Assembly (NCBI GenBank): GCA_964392245.1
Contig: CAYMOX010000011.1
Coordinates: 28,274-92,273 of the forward strand
Direction of reading: 5' to 3'
DNA from: JAAUUJ01 sp964392245
GTDB taxonomy: Bacteria; Cyanobacteriota; Cyanobacteriia; Thermostichales; Thermostichaceae
Length of the DNA: 64,000 bases
The notes under the pieces: generated by a model
The model's input: only the letters and a program-made list of their open reading frames with translations
Told to the model about the DNA's origin: nothing
Database searches by the model: none
Translations under genes and position numbers: made by a program
Shown here: piece after piece, positions 17,649-27,110 of the stretch
Numbering within the stretch: the stretch's first letter is position 1
Layout: each line of letters begins with the position of its first letter

Positions 17649-19346
17649 ATGGCCTCAATTCAACCCATTCCCCCGTTCCTGATCCAGCAGATGGCCGCTG
17701 GTGAGGTGATTGACTCCTGGGCTGCAGTGGTGCGGGAGTTGGTGGACAATGCTCTGGATGCCGGAGCCAGCCATATTACTGTAGACCTCGCCTGGGAGCG
17801 CTGGACCTTACGAGTTGCCGACAATGGGGAAGGCATGTCCCCAGCAGATCTGGAGCAGGCGGCTCGGCGCCACACCACCAGTAAAGTCGGGGCCACCGCC
17901 CTGCCCTTAGCCACGACATTTTTAGGATTTCGGGGGGAAGCCCTGCACAGCCTGGCCCAGATGGGGCGATTACAGATCCAGTCCTGCAGTATCCACGAGC
18001 CTCACGGCTGGACATTTATCTACAACCAGGATGGCACTGTAGCCTCTTCCTCCCCCTGTCCTCTCGCGCAGGGCACGGTGGTCACCGTCTCGGATCTTTT
18101 CGCTCCCTGGCCCGCTCGTCGCCAGTCCCAATCTCCACTTCGGCACCTTCGGGATGTGATCACGATGCTGCAACACCAGGCCTTAACGCATCCCCATGTC
18201 ACCTGGATCCTGCGCGTGAATGAGAACCCCAAGCTGCATCTCTGGCCTGGAGAGCGACCAGGGGATATCCTGACCCAGATCTTGCCGCGTCTTCACCCCC
18301 AGGATTTGCGGCAGGTACAAGGGGCTGGAATCACAGTTCTCCTCGCCCTCCCCGATCGCTATCACCGCCCCCAACCGGATTGGATCAAAGTGGCCATCAA
18401 TCATCGCTTTGTTCAGGCTCCCGAGCTGGAACGATGCCTGGTTCAGAGCTTTCGTCACGGTCTGCCCCGACATCGCCATCCGGTCTGTCTAGCCTTTTTG
18501 CAAGTTGATCCGGAGCAGGTGGACTGGCACCGTCATCCCGCCAAATCGCAGGTGCATTTGCTCAACCCGGAGCAGCTGCAAGCTCAGTTACAGGCATTAA
18601 TGGCAGAGTCGCTGCAGATCACCAGTAGCCACCCCAGCCGTCGCAGCACCCAGCTTTTGCAATTGCGCGAAGCTCAGGCTCCCTATTCAGGCTCCCCTCC
18701 CCCCGTCTGCAGATCTGTGGGGGTTGCTTCTCTGCGGGCACTGGCGCAACTGCAAAATACCTATATCCTGGCGGAGCATGCCACAGGCTTATGGCTGGTG
18801 GAGCAGCATGTGGCCCATGAGCGGATCCGATACGAAGAACTGCAGCAGCAGTGGAGCTTACAAGACCAGGAGCCACCCCTGGTTCTGAGTGGATTGACAG
18901 ACAAGCAACGGGACACATTGGAGCTGATCGGTTTGGATCCCGAGCCTTTTGGCGAGCAAATCTGGCTGATTCGGCGCATCCCCGCTCTCCTGCACACCTT
19001 GGCTGAAGACGAACGAATTGCCCTCTTAACCCAACTGGGAGATTGCCCAGATCTGGAGGCTGCCCAGGTAATGGTGGCCTGCCGCACGGCCCTGCGCAAT
19101 GGCCTCCCTTTGACCTTAGCGCAGATGCAGCACCTGCTGGATCGCTGGCAGCTGAGTCAGAACCCTTACACCTGTCCCCATGGACGCCCCATTTACCTGG
19201 CGCTCTCGGAAACCGATCTGGGCCGTTACTTTCGGCGTCGCTGGAGTATCTGTGAACCTGGCTCGGCCAGGATGTCGGCATCCAAAGCGCTGGGGGACCG
19301 ATTCGCGGACGATCTGCTCTATAGGTTTGGGGAATCTGCGCACTGA
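17649..19346 (+). CDS. mutL: DNA mismatch repair protein MutL
   Basis: Mismatch-repair ATPase and latent endonuclease, 565 residues. The GHKL ATPase domain shows AAGEVIDSW, ELVDNALDAGA, DNGEGM and FRGEAL. The C-terminal domain has EQHVAHERIRYEE in place of the usual DQHA(X)2E(X)4E metal site, with Glu for Asp at the first position. The companion motifs ACRTAL and CPHGRP are present, so nicking activity may be retained. It lies in a tsf-PHP-mutL-VKOR run on one strand. Confidence 0.95.
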   Translation: MASIQPIPPFLIQQMAAGEVIDSWAAVVRELVDNALDAGASHITVDLAWERWTLRVADNGEGMSPADLEQAARRHTTSKVGATALPLATTFLGFRGEALHSLAQMGRLQIQSCSIHEPHGWTFIYNQDGTVASSSPCPLAQGTVVTVSDLFAPWPARRQSQSPLRHLRDVITMLQHQALTHPHVTWILRVNENPKLHLWPGERPGDILTQILPRLHPQDLRQVQGAGITVLLALPDRYHRPQPDWIKVAINHRFVQAPELERCLVQSFRHGLPRHRHPVCLAFLQVDPEQVDWHRHPAKSQVHLLNPEQLQAQLQALMAESLQITSSHPSRRSTQLLQLREAQAPYSGSPPPVCRSVGVASLRALAQLQNTYILAEHATGLWLVEQHVAHERIRYEELQQQWSLQDQEPPLVLSGLTDKQRDTLELIGLDPEPFGEQIWLIRRIPALLHTLAEDERIALLTQLGDCPDLEAAQVMVACRTALRNGLPLTLAQMQHLLDRWQLSQNPYTCPHGRPIYLALSETDLGRYFRRRWSICEPGSARMSASKALGDRFADDLLYRFGESAH

Positions 19347-19413
19347 TGCCCGAGTGACTGGTGGCATAATCAGTAGAAGCATTGCAAATCATCGGCACAT
19401 CTGTGGGGAGAGT

Positions 19414-20250
19414 ATGGCCTATCTAGTGCATGAGGAAACCTGGCTCCAGCGCCACTCCCGCCTGATCCTGACTATCCTGGCTGGACTGGGGAGTTTACTG
19501 ACCGCTTACCTGACTTTCACCAAGCTGACCGAACAAACAGCCGCCTTCTGTACTGGGGACGGGGGATGTGATCTCGTCTTATCCAGTCGCTGGGCCACCT
19601 TCCTTGGAGTCCCCACTGCCCTGTTTGGCCTTTTAGGCTTTGTGGGCGTTTTGATCCTGGCACAGCTACCGGATATGCCGCTGGTGAAAAAGTGGCGCTG
19701 GCCCGCTCTGTTTGGTCTTGTCAGTGCCATGATCAGCTTTGAACTGTATATGGCCTACCTGATGGTGGGAGTCCTGAAGCAGTTTTGCCTCTACTGCACT
19801 GCGTCCATCATTTTGGTGGCTGGTCTCGGTGTGGTAACTCTGCTTGGCTACCGTTGGCTGGACTGGGCCAAGCTGATTTTTAACTTTATCTTGATCGCCC
19901 TGGCTACCCTGATCACCACAGTCGGTGTTTACGCCAATCAGACCCCTCCGGCGAGTCCCTTTGCGCGGGGATTGGCGCAGCACTTACAGCAAATTGATGG
20001 CACGATGTATGGGGCTTACTGGTGTCCAGCCTGCCAGCAACAAAAAGATTTGTTTGGACCAGCCTTCAAAGATGTTCCTTATGAGGAATGTTCTCCCGAT
20101 GGTCGCGGGGCACCCCAAGCTGAGGTTTGTAATGAAGCCGGGGTTCAGAGTTATCCCACCTGGATTATTGAGGGGCAGAGCTATCGAGGGGTACGTTCAT
20201 TAGAAGCTCTGGCGGAGATCTCTGGGTATGAGGGTCCTGCTGTTCAATAA
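19414..20250 (+). CDS. Vitamin K epoxide reductase–thioredoxin fusion
   Basis: A membrane oxidase that makes disulfides in exported proteins using quinone. From ATG 19414 it has 278 residues: a VKOR domain of 4-5 helices with loop cysteines Cys46/Cys52 and active-site Cys125-x2-Cys128, then a C-terminal thioredoxin-like domain with Cys204-Pro-Ala-Cys207 and a further cysteine pair. This domain order is standard in cyanobacteria and in plastid LTO1, where it also supports photosystem II assembly. An in-frame extension upstream overlaps mutL and is rejected because the conserved protein starts at MAYLVH. All catalytic cysteines are present. Confidence 0.93.
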   Translation: MAYLVHEETWLQRHSRLILTILAGLGSLLTAYLTFTKLTEQTAAFCTGDGGCDLVLSSRWATFLGVPTALFGLLGFVGVLILAQLPDMPLVKKWRWPALFGLVSAMISFELYMAYLMVGVLKQFCLYCTASIILVAGLGVVTLLGYRWLDWAKLIFNFILIALATLITTVGVYANQTPPASPFARGLAQHLQQIDGTMYGAYWCPACQQQKDLFGPAFKDVPYEECSPDGRGAPQAEVCNEAGVQSYPTWIIEGQSYRGVRSLEALAEISGYEGPAVQ

Positions 20251-20314
20251 TCTCTGCCTCTGAAGTTCATCTCAAGGCTGAATGGATTGCAGGTAAAGTT
20301 CTGTGCGCAACTGT

Positions 20315-20341
20315 TTGGTTGCTTAAATTCGCCTTTATAAT
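20315..20341 (+). promoter_or_regulatory. Predicted promoter of the 17-residue-repeat protein gene
   Basis: A perfect TATAAT (20336-20341) is preceded by TTGGTT at 20315-20320 with a 15-base spacer. It lies about 80 bases before the ATG at 20421 and is the best sigma-70-type match in this gap. Confidence 0.5.
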
Positions 20342-20420
20342 TTCTTTAGGTTAAGACCCTCAAGCGAAGGGATCAACCGACTGAACAGAATCGACCCTGA
20401 ATAGGTGCAGAGTTGTTGCC

Positions 20421-20885
20421 ATGCCCACTACCCGCTCTAGAAAGACCCCTGATCCCTCCAATTCGACCGAGTCAGAAACCCCAGAGTCCTCCTCTACAAA
20501 CGAATCTGAGGCTAACGCAGCACTAGCTCTCCAGTCTAGTGAGGCAGGAGGGATCCAGTCCTATGGATATCGCCCAACGGGGATCAGCACCATCAAAGTT
20601 ACTGAAGTTTACGGCCACAATCGTCCCATTACGGCAGCGAGCTTAGAGGTTGTGGAAACCTATGGCGAAAATCGTCCCATTACCGCAAGCCAGATTCAGA
20701 TTGTGCATATGTGGGCTCCCCAACGACCCGTGACCGCAGATCAATTTAAAGTCGATCACACGTATATGCATAACCGACCCGTTGAGGCCTCTAGATTAAA
20801 AATTGCGGGAACCTATCTGAATAATCGACCCATTGAAGCCGGTCCACGGTTCGTGGAGAGTTCGATTCCCACCTGGCTATCCTAA
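20421..20885 (+). CDS. Protein of six tandem 17-residue repeats
   Basis: A 154-residue protein. Residues 1-44 are disordered and rich in Ser, Thr and Glu. Residues 45-146 are six gapless repeats of exactly 17 residues with the pattern x-x-Y-x-x-N-R-P-(I/V)-(T/E)-A-S-x-(I/L/F)-x-(I/V)-x; the first repeat is degenerate. The repeat keeps Asn-Arg-Pro and alternating hydrophobics, consistent with a beta-solenoid or stacked hairpins. There are no cysteines, signal peptide or membrane segments. I have no function. It converges on purD with an 8-base gap. Confidence 0.75.
   Translation: MPTTRSRKTPDPSNSTESETPESSSTNESEANAALALQSSEAGGIQSYGYRPTGISTIKVTEVYGHNRPITAASLEVVETYGENRPITASQIQIVHMWAPQRPVTADQFKVDHTYMHNRPVEASRLKIAGTYLNNRPIEAGPRFVESSIPTWLS
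20553..20858 (+). repeat. Six in-frame 51-bp repeats
   Basis: Six consecutive 51-base units encode residues 45-146 of the protein. The units at 20604, 20655, 20757 and 20808 keep AA(C/T)CG(T/A)CCC for Asn-Arg-Pro; the others have drifted. DNA identity between units is modest, so the array is old and under protein-level constraint rather than freshly amplified. Confidence 0.7.
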
Positions 20886-20893
20886 GGTTGGGT

Positions 20894-22243
20894 TCAATAT
20901 CCCGATCCTGAAGAGGACAGAATCGTCTCCAGCGCACTGCTTCCCAACTCCCGAAACCCAATATCACGGCGGTAATAAACTCCCTCAAAGTGAATCTGCT
21001 GCACTCCCGCATAGGCGGTTTGCAGGGCTTCCGCGAGGGTATCCCCTTCACCAGTGATGCAAAGAACCCGTCCCCCATCGGTGAGGACGCGAGCACTTGC
21101 TGGAGATTGTCCAGGCAGAAGCGGAACAGACAGTCGCGTTCCCGCATGAAAAACATGGGCTCCGGTGTCCGCAACCTTTTCCAGCCCGCTGATCGGTTTA
21201 CCCCGCTCATAGGATTCCGGATAGCCCTGGGAGGCCATCACCACACAGGCTGATGTTCGTGAAGACCATTGGATGTCGATCTCTGAGAGCCGCCCCTCCA
21301 CACAGGCAAGCAGCACCTGATCCAGTGGGGTTTGGAGAAGCGGCATGAGCACCTGGGTTTCGGGATCTCCCAGTCGGCAGTTAAACTCAAGCACGGAAGG
21401 ATTCCCATTGCTGTCAATCATCAGTCCCAGATAGAGCACTCCCTGGTAAACAATGCCACAGGAGCGTAAATGCTGGAGCAGAGGATCGATGATCTGGTGG
21501 CAAATTTTGCTGACAAGTTCAGGTGGAACCACGCGAGTTGCAGGGGCGTAGGCTCCCATCCCACCAGTGTTCGGACCCGTATCCCCAGCCCCCAAGCGCT
21601 TATAATCTTGAGCCGGAGGCATGATCCCATAAGATTTGCCGTCACATAAGAGGAGGAGGGAGGCTTCTTCTCCTGGCAAAAATTCCTCAATGACCACAGT
21701 CTGCCCTGCCGGTCCCAGTTTCCCTTTGAGCAGTCCTTCCACAGCTGTCTCCGCTTCTTCTAGGGTTTGGGCAATGGTTACCCCCTTACCCCCAGCCAGA
21801 CCATCCGCCTTGATGACGACAGGCAGAGGATGGTTGTGCAAATACTGAAGGGCTGGTTCCAGCTCTTGAAAAATCGCGAATGGAGCTGTAGAGATGCCCG
21901 CCTCCTGCAATAGTTTTTTGGCCCAGGCTTTACTCCCCTCCAATCGGGAAGCTTCCTGACTGGGTCCAAAGATGGGCAACCCTGCTGCCCGAAACCGATC
22001 ACAGATGCCCTGGACGAGAGGCAGCTCTGGCCCAACGATGGTCAGTCCCACCCCCTGAACCGTGGCAAAACGCAGCAATCCCTCCATATCGGTTGCAGCT
22101 AAAGGGAGGGCACGGCCTTTGGGCATCAGACGAATTCCGCCATTCCCAGGTGCACAAAAGATCTGGGTAACGGCAGGAGACTGCATCAATTTCCAGGCCA
22201 GGGCATGTTCACGCCCTCCTCCGCCCACAATTAACACTTGCAT
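20894..22243 (-). CDS. purD: Phosphoribosylamine–glycine ligase
   Basis: The ATP-grasp enzyme of step two of purine synthesis, joining phosphoribosylamine and glycine. It has 449 residues. The N-terminal MQVLIVGGGGREHALAWKL, the ATP-grasp loop KADGLAGGKGV, and NCRLGDPETQ for metal binding are visible. The length is slightly above the usual 420-430 because of a short C-terminal extension. It converges with the repeat-protein gene (8 bases) and diverges from the hydroxylase gene at 22478 across 234 bases. Confidence 0.96.
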   Translation of the reverse strand: MQVLIVGGGGREHALAWKLMQSPAVTQIFCAPGNGGIRLMPKGRALPLAATDMEGLLRFATVQGVGLTIVGPELPLVQGICDRFRAAGLPIFGPSQEASRLEGSKAWAKKLLQEAGISTAPFAIFQELEPALQYLHNHPLPVVIKADGLAGGKGVTIAQTLEEAETAVEGLLKGKLGPAGQTVVIEEFLPGEEASLLLLCDGKSYGIMPPAQDYKRLGAGDTGPNTGGMGAYAPATRVVPPELVSKICHQIIDPLLQHLRSCGIVYQGVLYLGLMIDSNGNPSVLEFNCRLGDPETQVLMPLLQTPLDQVLLACVEGRLSEIDIQWSSRTSACVVMASQGYPESYERGKPISGLEKVADTGAHVFHAGTRLSVPLLPGQSPASARVLTDGGRVLCITGEGDTLAEALQTAYAGVQQIHFEGVYYRRDIGFRELGSSALETILSSSGSGY

Positions 22244-22291
22244 AAATCAAAGCTACTGATAAGAATTGCCTGATTTGGGGATGGGAATGAC

Positions 22292-22310
22292 TTCCAGTAC
22301 TCTACTGGAG
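22292..22310. promoter_or_regulatory. Hairpin/palindrome in the purD–hydroxylase divergent gap
   Basis: TTCCAGTA (22292-22299) pairs with TACTGGAG (22303-22310) around a 3-base centre, with one G-T pair. It is not followed by T residues. In a divergent promoter region a regulator-binding palindrome is plausible, but the factor is unknown. Confidence 0.35.
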
Positions 22311-22477
22311 AATGTAACTTTCATTAGAACATACCGCTCCGGTAGACACCCGCAGGATTTGCAGAGAAAGCGCAGGAAACCGCATGCTGTCTTCCAGTCA
22401 GCGGCAGGGACGGAGGGGGTTCGACATTGTAACTGTCATCGTCGATCTGTTACGAAATAGATCATTGCACTGTTGAT

Positions 22478-23794
22478 ATGCTTTCCATGCTTGCACCTGA
22501 ACTCAGCTCATTGGATGCCGTTGCTAGCTTTGACCTTGTGATTGTCGGGGCAGGTCTGGTGGGCTCAACCCTGGCGGCGGCGCTAGCGGGCACCTCCCTG
22601 CGCATTGCATTGATCGAATCCCAGGATCTTGATCGAGGTCCCGGACCTGATGGTCGTTCGAGTGCTCTGGCGTTAGGGACGATCCAGCTACTGCAGCAAA
22701 TCGGAGCCTGGGAGCGCATGGGGCAACTGGGGGTGTCTCCCATCCACCGGATCCAGGTTTCTGATGGAGAGGCTTCCTTTAAGACCCAGCTGTGCCGAGA
22801 AGAGATTCAGGTGGAGGCCCTGGGGTATGTGGTGGAGAACCGGGTCACCCTGATCGCATTGCAGGAGATAGTACGGCGTGCCCAGAATGTGGAAGTGATC
22901 TCACCCGCTCGGGTTTTGCATCTAGAGGTGGCTGCTGAAGGGGTGGAGATTGCCGTGGATAGCCCCACTCAACCAAGGAAGCTTCGCGGTCAACTTCTGA
23001 TTGCTGCGGATGGCCGCAACTCCGTGCTGCGACAGCTCCAGGGCATTCCTGTTTCAGCCTGGGGATACAACCAGATCTGTGTCGTCACTCAGGTGGAAAC
23101 GGAGAAGGGCCATGACCAGGTGGCCTATGAGCGCTTTCAGCCTCAGGGTCCGTTTGCCATCCTGCCCATGACCGCTGGCGAGCAGGGCCCCCCCTCCCAT
23201 CGCGCCTGTGTAGTCTGGACTTTACCTGCTTCTGTACAGGAGGAGGTGATGAACCTTAGTGATCAGGACTTCCGGCAGGCCATTGCTCCTGCATTTGGTA
23301 CTCAATTGGGTCCGATCAAGACAGTCTCTCCCCGCTCCTGTTATCGACCTCAGCGACTGCATGCTTGTGCATACGTCACGCCCCGTTTTGCGCTGGTGGG
23401 GGATGCAGCCCATGCCACTCATCCCGTCGGGGGACAGGGTGTGAACATGGGTATGCGGGATGTGGCTCTCCTGGCCAGCTTGCTGTATAAGGCTCACCTT
23501 GGCTCTCAAGATCTCGGAGGGAAGGCCCTCTTGCGCCATTACCAGCGCGCTCGCCGGATCGAGAACCTGGGGGTTCTATTCGCCACTGATACTGCCAACC
23601 GCCTCTTCTCCAACCCGTTCTTACCGCTGCAGTGGGGCCGCCGTCTGGGACTCTGGGGGCTCAACCATGTGTCCCCCTTGAAACACATGATCATGCGCCA
23701 GGCCATGGGAATCGCTTCCTATCAACCGCAACTGCATCCCGAAATTCGAGGTTTACCTCCTCAGCCTTCCCCCCTTGATCTGGTGGGTGTTTGA
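22478..23794 (+). CDS. UbiH/COQ6-family FAD-dependent hydroxylase
   Basis: A 438-residue flavoprotein monooxygenase related to ubiquinone-synthesis hydroxylases. The Rossmann FAD motif is DLVIVGAGLVGSTLA (from about residue 19). The DG motif lies in IAADGRNSVLRQ and the second FAD motif in GDAAHATHPVGGQGVNMG. Cyanobacteria make plastoquinone rather than ubiquinone, so the substrate is probably another isoprenoid quinone or aromatic compound. ATG 22478 is used; pheT follows after about 93 bases on the same strand. Confidence 0.9.
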   Translation: MLSMLAPELSSLDAVASFDLVIVGAGLVGSTLAAALAGTSLRIALIESQDLDRGPGPDGRSSALALGTIQLLQQIGAWERMGQLGVSPIHRIQVSDGEASFKTQLCREEIQVEALGYVVENRVTLIALQEIVRRAQNVEVISPARVLHLEVAAEGVEIAVDSPTQPRKLRGQLLIAADGRNSVLRQLQGIPVSAWGYNQICVVTQVETEKGHDQVAYERFQPQGPFAILPMTAGEQGPPSHRACVVWTLPASVQEEVMNLSDQDFRQAIAPAFGTQLGPIKTVSPRSCYRPQRLHACAYVTPRFALVGDAAHATHPVGGQGVNMGMRDVALLASLLYKAHLGSQDLGGKALLRHYQRARRIENLGVLFATDTANRLFSNPFLPLQWGRRLGLWGLNHVSPLKHMIMRQAMGIASYQPQLHPEIRGLPPQPSPLDLVGV

Positions 23795-23887
23795 CCAACG
23801 ATCTGGTGCACGGGTTAACCTGGGGCTCGTCTCTCAGGATCCCGACGTGGGAGATAATGGGTAGCGGCTCGAAGGTGTTCAGGATTT

Positions 23888-26332
23888 ATGAAAATTTCAC
23901 TCAAGTGGTTGCGGGAACTGGTGGATTTCTCTCTCTCCGCCGAGGAACTGGGGGAAGCCCTCACCCTGGTAGGGTTTGAGGTGGAAGACATTGAAAACCG
24001 TACCCTTTGGGCCGATGGCGTGGTGGTGGGTCGGATCCTGCAAGCTGATCCCCACCCCGATGCAGATCGACTGCGGGTCTGCCAGGTGGATGTAGGGGGA
24101 GAACAACCCCTCAACATTGTCTGTGGAGCGGCCAATGCTCGTGCCGATCTGACGGTGGCGGTGGCTCAGGTGGGCACCTATTTGCCCCAGGTGGATCTGA
24201 AGCTAAAAAAATCCAAGTTGCGGGGGGTGGTGTCGGAGGGCATGATCTGTTCTCTGGCGGAACTGGGTCTGGAGAAAAACTCGGAAGGGATCCACGAATT
24301 TCCGGCAGCCCATCCCCTGGGCAGTGATGTTCGCCCCCTCCTGGGTCTGGATGACATCATTCTCGATCTGACCTCCACTGCCAACCGTGCCGATGCTCTC
24401 AGTATGGTGGGGATTGCCCGCGAAGTGGCAGCGATCACCCGCAACCCTCTCCATCTCCCCAGCGTTGCTGCCGTGGAAGCGCCTGAAATGGCATCTCTGG
24501 TTCTGGAGGTTGCGGATCGGAAAGCCTGTCCTGCCTACAGTGGCACGTTGATCAAAGGCGTGCAGATCGGGCCCTCCCCCGACTGGTTGCGTCACCGTCT
24601 GGAGGCAACGGGGACCCGTTCCATCAACAATGTTGTGGATATTACCAACCTGGTCCTGCTGGAGTGGGGCCAGCCCCTGCATGCTTTTGACTGGCAGCGC
24701 CTGCGCTCAGTCATGGGAGACGATCCCCTGCAGGTGGGAGTGCGGATGGCGACAACTGGGGAACGTCTGCGCACCCTGGATGGACAGGATCGAACCCTGC
24801 AACCGGACAATTTGCTGATCACGGCGGCGGATCGACCTGTTGCCCTGGCCGGGGTGATGGGGGGAGAAGCCACGGAAGTGTACTCAGAAACTCAGGATAT
24901 TTTCCTGGAGGCCGCCCTCTTTGATCCGGTAGTAATTCGTCGTTCAGCGCGGCGTCAGGGATTGCGGACGGAGGCTTCGGCCCGTTATGAGCGCGGGGTT
25001 GACTTTTCCGCCCTGTACACAGCTCGGGATCGTGCCCTTCACCTGATCCTGGATCTGGCGGGCGGTGAAGTGGTGGGGCAGACCGTGGTGGATCAACGCC
25101 CTCCTCTGGAGCGACAAATCGAGCTGCGTCTCTGTCGGATGATGGATCTGCTGGGTGCGGATGTCCAGGCCAGGGATGTGGAAGAGATCCTGCCAGCTCT
25201 GGGCTTTCAGATGTCTGCCTGTGAGTTGCGCCCCACGCTAGCCAAACCCGGGGCAGACGCCTCAGAATTGGCCACCACCGCGCGTTGTGTCTGGCAGGTG
25301 CGGGTGCCTCCCTACCGGATGCGCGATATCGAACGGGAAATTGATCTGATCGAAGAATTTGCCCGCCTTTATGGCTATGACCAGTTTGCCGAAACCCTGC
25401 CCCCCGAAACCGAGATTGGATCGCTTTCCCCCCGAGAAAAGGGGTTACGACTGATCCGGGAAACCTTTCGCAGTGTGGGGCTGACGGAGTTGATCCACAT
25501 TTCTCTCTGTGCAGCGGCGGCGGATCGGGAAGCGGTGGCGATCACCAACCCCATGTCGCCTGAGTTTTCTGCCCTGCGACGACAGCTCTTGCCTGGCTTG
25601 CTGGAGGCTTTTCAGTACAACTGGGATCAGGGCAATGGTCCGCTGTTTGGCTTTGAGATCGGGAAGATCTTTTGGCTGGAGGAGGGTACCTATCGAGAAG
25701 CAGAACATCTGGGGGGTATTTTGGGAGGCAATCCCACCCTGCACGACTGGCAACACCGGAGCCAGGCCTTCGACTGGTTTGCCGCCAAAGGGTTGTTAAC
25801 AGCAGCTCTACAGCGATTGGCACTCCCTGTGGAATTTAAACCCGATGCCAGCCTGCCGCAGTTGCACCCAGGTCGGACGGCCTCCCTCTGGCTCAGAGAT
25901 CAGTGCCTGGGTTTTTTGGGTCAGCTGCATCCCCAAGAGCAACGGCGATGGGATCTTCAGGATCCGGTGTTTGTGTTTGAACTGGATCTGGAATTAATTT
26001 TGAAGGATCTGGAGCACCAAGGCGTGGTCCGCCACCAACCCTACTCCCTTTATCCTGCCTCTGACCGCGACATTGCCTTTTTTGCCCCCCTGGATGTGAG
26101 TGTGGCCAGCCTGGAGGCTGCGATCCGATCCGCGGCTGGAGATCTGTTGCGGGAGGTGGAACTGTTTGATGAATACCGGGGTTCCGGGGTGCCTGAGGAT
26201 CAGCGAAGCCTGGCGTTTCGTCTCACCTATCGAGCTCTGGATCGAACCCTGACAGACACCGAGGTGGAGACAGCTCAGGATCAGGTCCGCCAGCAGCTGG
26301 TGAGTCAGTTTCAGGTGGTGTTACGCAGTTAG
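23888..26332 (+). CDS. pheT: Phenylalanyl-tRNA synthetase beta subunit
   Basis: Charges tRNA-Phe together with PheS. At 814 residues it has full family length. In order: the N-terminal KISLKWLRELVDF, the OB-fold tRNA-binding domain (ADPHPDADRLRVCQV), B3/B4 editing region, B5 domain, the catalytic-like core, and the C-terminal anticodon-binding FDX-ACB domain (from about residue 715, with PASDRDIAFF). pheS is not adjacent, which is common in cyanobacteria. It converges with the DUF4079 gene without a gap. Confidence 0.97.
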   Translation: MKISLKWLRELVDFSLSAEELGEALTLVGFEVEDIENRTLWADGVVVGRILQADPHPDADRLRVCQVDVGGEQPLNIVCGAANARADLTVAVAQVGTYLPQVDLKLKKSKLRGVVSEGMICSLAELGLEKNSEGIHEFPAAHPLGSDVRPLLGLDDIILDLTSTANRADALSMVGIAREVAAITRNPLHLPSVAAVEAPEMASLVLEVADRKACPAYSGTLIKGVQIGPSPDWLRHRLEATGTRSINNVVDITNLVLLEWGQPLHAFDWQRLRSVMGDDPLQVGVRMATTGERLRTLDGQDRTLQPDNLLITAADRPVALAGVMGGEATEVYSETQDIFLEAALFDPVVIRRSARRQGLRTEASARYERGVDFSALYTARDRALHLILDLAGGEVVGQTVVDQRPPLERQIELRLCRMMDLLGADVQARDVEEILPALGFQMSACELRPTLAKPGADASELATTARCVWQVRVPPYRMRDIEREIDLIEEFARLYGYDQFAETLPPETEIGSLSPREKGLRLIRETFRSVGLTELIHISLCAAAADREAVAITNPMSPEFSALRRQLLPGLLEAFQYNWDQGNGPLFGFEIGKIFWLEEGTYREAEHLGGILGGNPTLHDWQHRSQAFDWFAAKGLLTAALQRLALPVEFKPDASLPQLHPGRTASLWLRDQCLGFLGQLHPQEQRRWDLQDPVFVFELDLELILKDLEHQGVVRHQPYSLYPASDRDIAFFAPLDVSVASLEAAIRSAAGDLLREVELFDEYRGSGVPEDQRSLAFRLTYRALDRTLTDTEVETAQDQVRQQLVSQFQVVLRS

Positions 26333-26808
26333 CTCTCAGGGCGTTGTTCGGTGATGACAGGGACTGCCGGATTGTTCTCAGGCAGGTACTTCTGCACCAC
26401 AGACCATCCGGTGAGGAGAACCCCGATCAGGGCCAGCCCCAGTAAAACATTGGTGGTGATGTGGATGAGCCGTTGCGGGTGCGTCTGAATCCGCAGTCCA
26501 GTCCAGGCCGAGAGAAGGCTGAGACCCACCACCAGCAATCCCACAGGTAAATGCCAGGAATGCCCCAGGCTGCCGAAATGCCCCAGGGTTCCGACAATGC
26601 CGATGAACAGGAGCAGCCCAATGGTGGCCACCATTCCCACTCCCAGGCCGATGTGGGTGGTACGCAGCCACGGGACAGGGTGATCGGTGTCAAGGCGGCG
26701 GTGACGGATCCAGAGCCCCACCAGCAGAAGGCAGCCGTAGAGAGCCAGGGTAACGCCCATCGACCAGGCCGCGATGCGCCAGAGCCAGAGGAATGAAGGG
26801 AGATGCAC
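26329..26808 (-). CDS. DUF4079-family membrane protein
   Basis: A cyanobacterial integral membrane protein with four predicted helices (about residues 12-33, 50-75, 85-105 and 120-140) and His residues at helix ends. The family is of unknown function. The start is uncertain: GTG at 26808 gives MHLPSFLWLWRIAAW, the expected family N-terminus, while a TTG at 26826 would add six residues. Its stop overlaps the end of pheT by 4 bases (convergent). Confidence 0.82.
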   Translation of the reverse strand: MHLPSFLWLWRIAAWSMGVTLALYGCLLLVGLWIRHRRLDTDHPVPWLRTTHIGLGVGMVATIGLLLFIGIVGTLGHFGSLGHSWHLPVGLLVVGLSLLSAWTGLRIQTHPQRLIHITTNVLLGLALIGVLLTGWSVVQKYLPENNPAVPVITEQRPES

Positions 26809-26920
26809 AAACTGGAACGAAAACAAACACTCTCACTCTAGCGAACTCCCGATCGGAAAGATTTTTTGGATTAGGGGTTCTGCAGCTATGGTGACAATAA
26901 CGCCGAGAACACTGAGAACT

Positions 26921-27110
26921 ATGCAAGGGAAACACGTACTGATTACAGGCGCAACGGGAGGGTTAGGTCTGGGAGTTACCCCTGCGGTCCTTGCCACCCA
27001 TCCGGCTGAGGTGACCATTCCCTACACCTCTGAGGCGCATCTGCAGCGATTAATGACACGGCTGTCTCCAGCGGATCAGCAGAAACTGCGGGGTGTGACC
27101 TGCAATCTCG
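26921..27110 (+). pseudogene. Short-chain dehydrogenase/reductase, 5' part (interrupted)
   Basis: The first 63 codons of an SDR-family oxidoreductase. ATG 26921 begins MQGKHVLITGATGGLGLGV, with the NAD(P)-binding TGxxxGxG loop. The frame then enters the insertion element at about 27111 and would end on foreign sequence at 27259. An ATG at 26888 would add 11 residues. The second part of the same gene begins at 28896. See that entry for the reconstructed protein. Confidence 0.85.

Noticed and set aside
18619..19398. A 259-codon open frame antisense to mutL
   Set aside because: Composition is Arg/Pro/Ala/Ser-rich without any motif, and it overlaps the conserved C-terminal MutL domain.
19180..19413. 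N-terminal extension of the VKOR-thioredoxin protein
   Set aside because: It overlaps the conserved end of mutL; the known family starts near MAYLVH at 19414.
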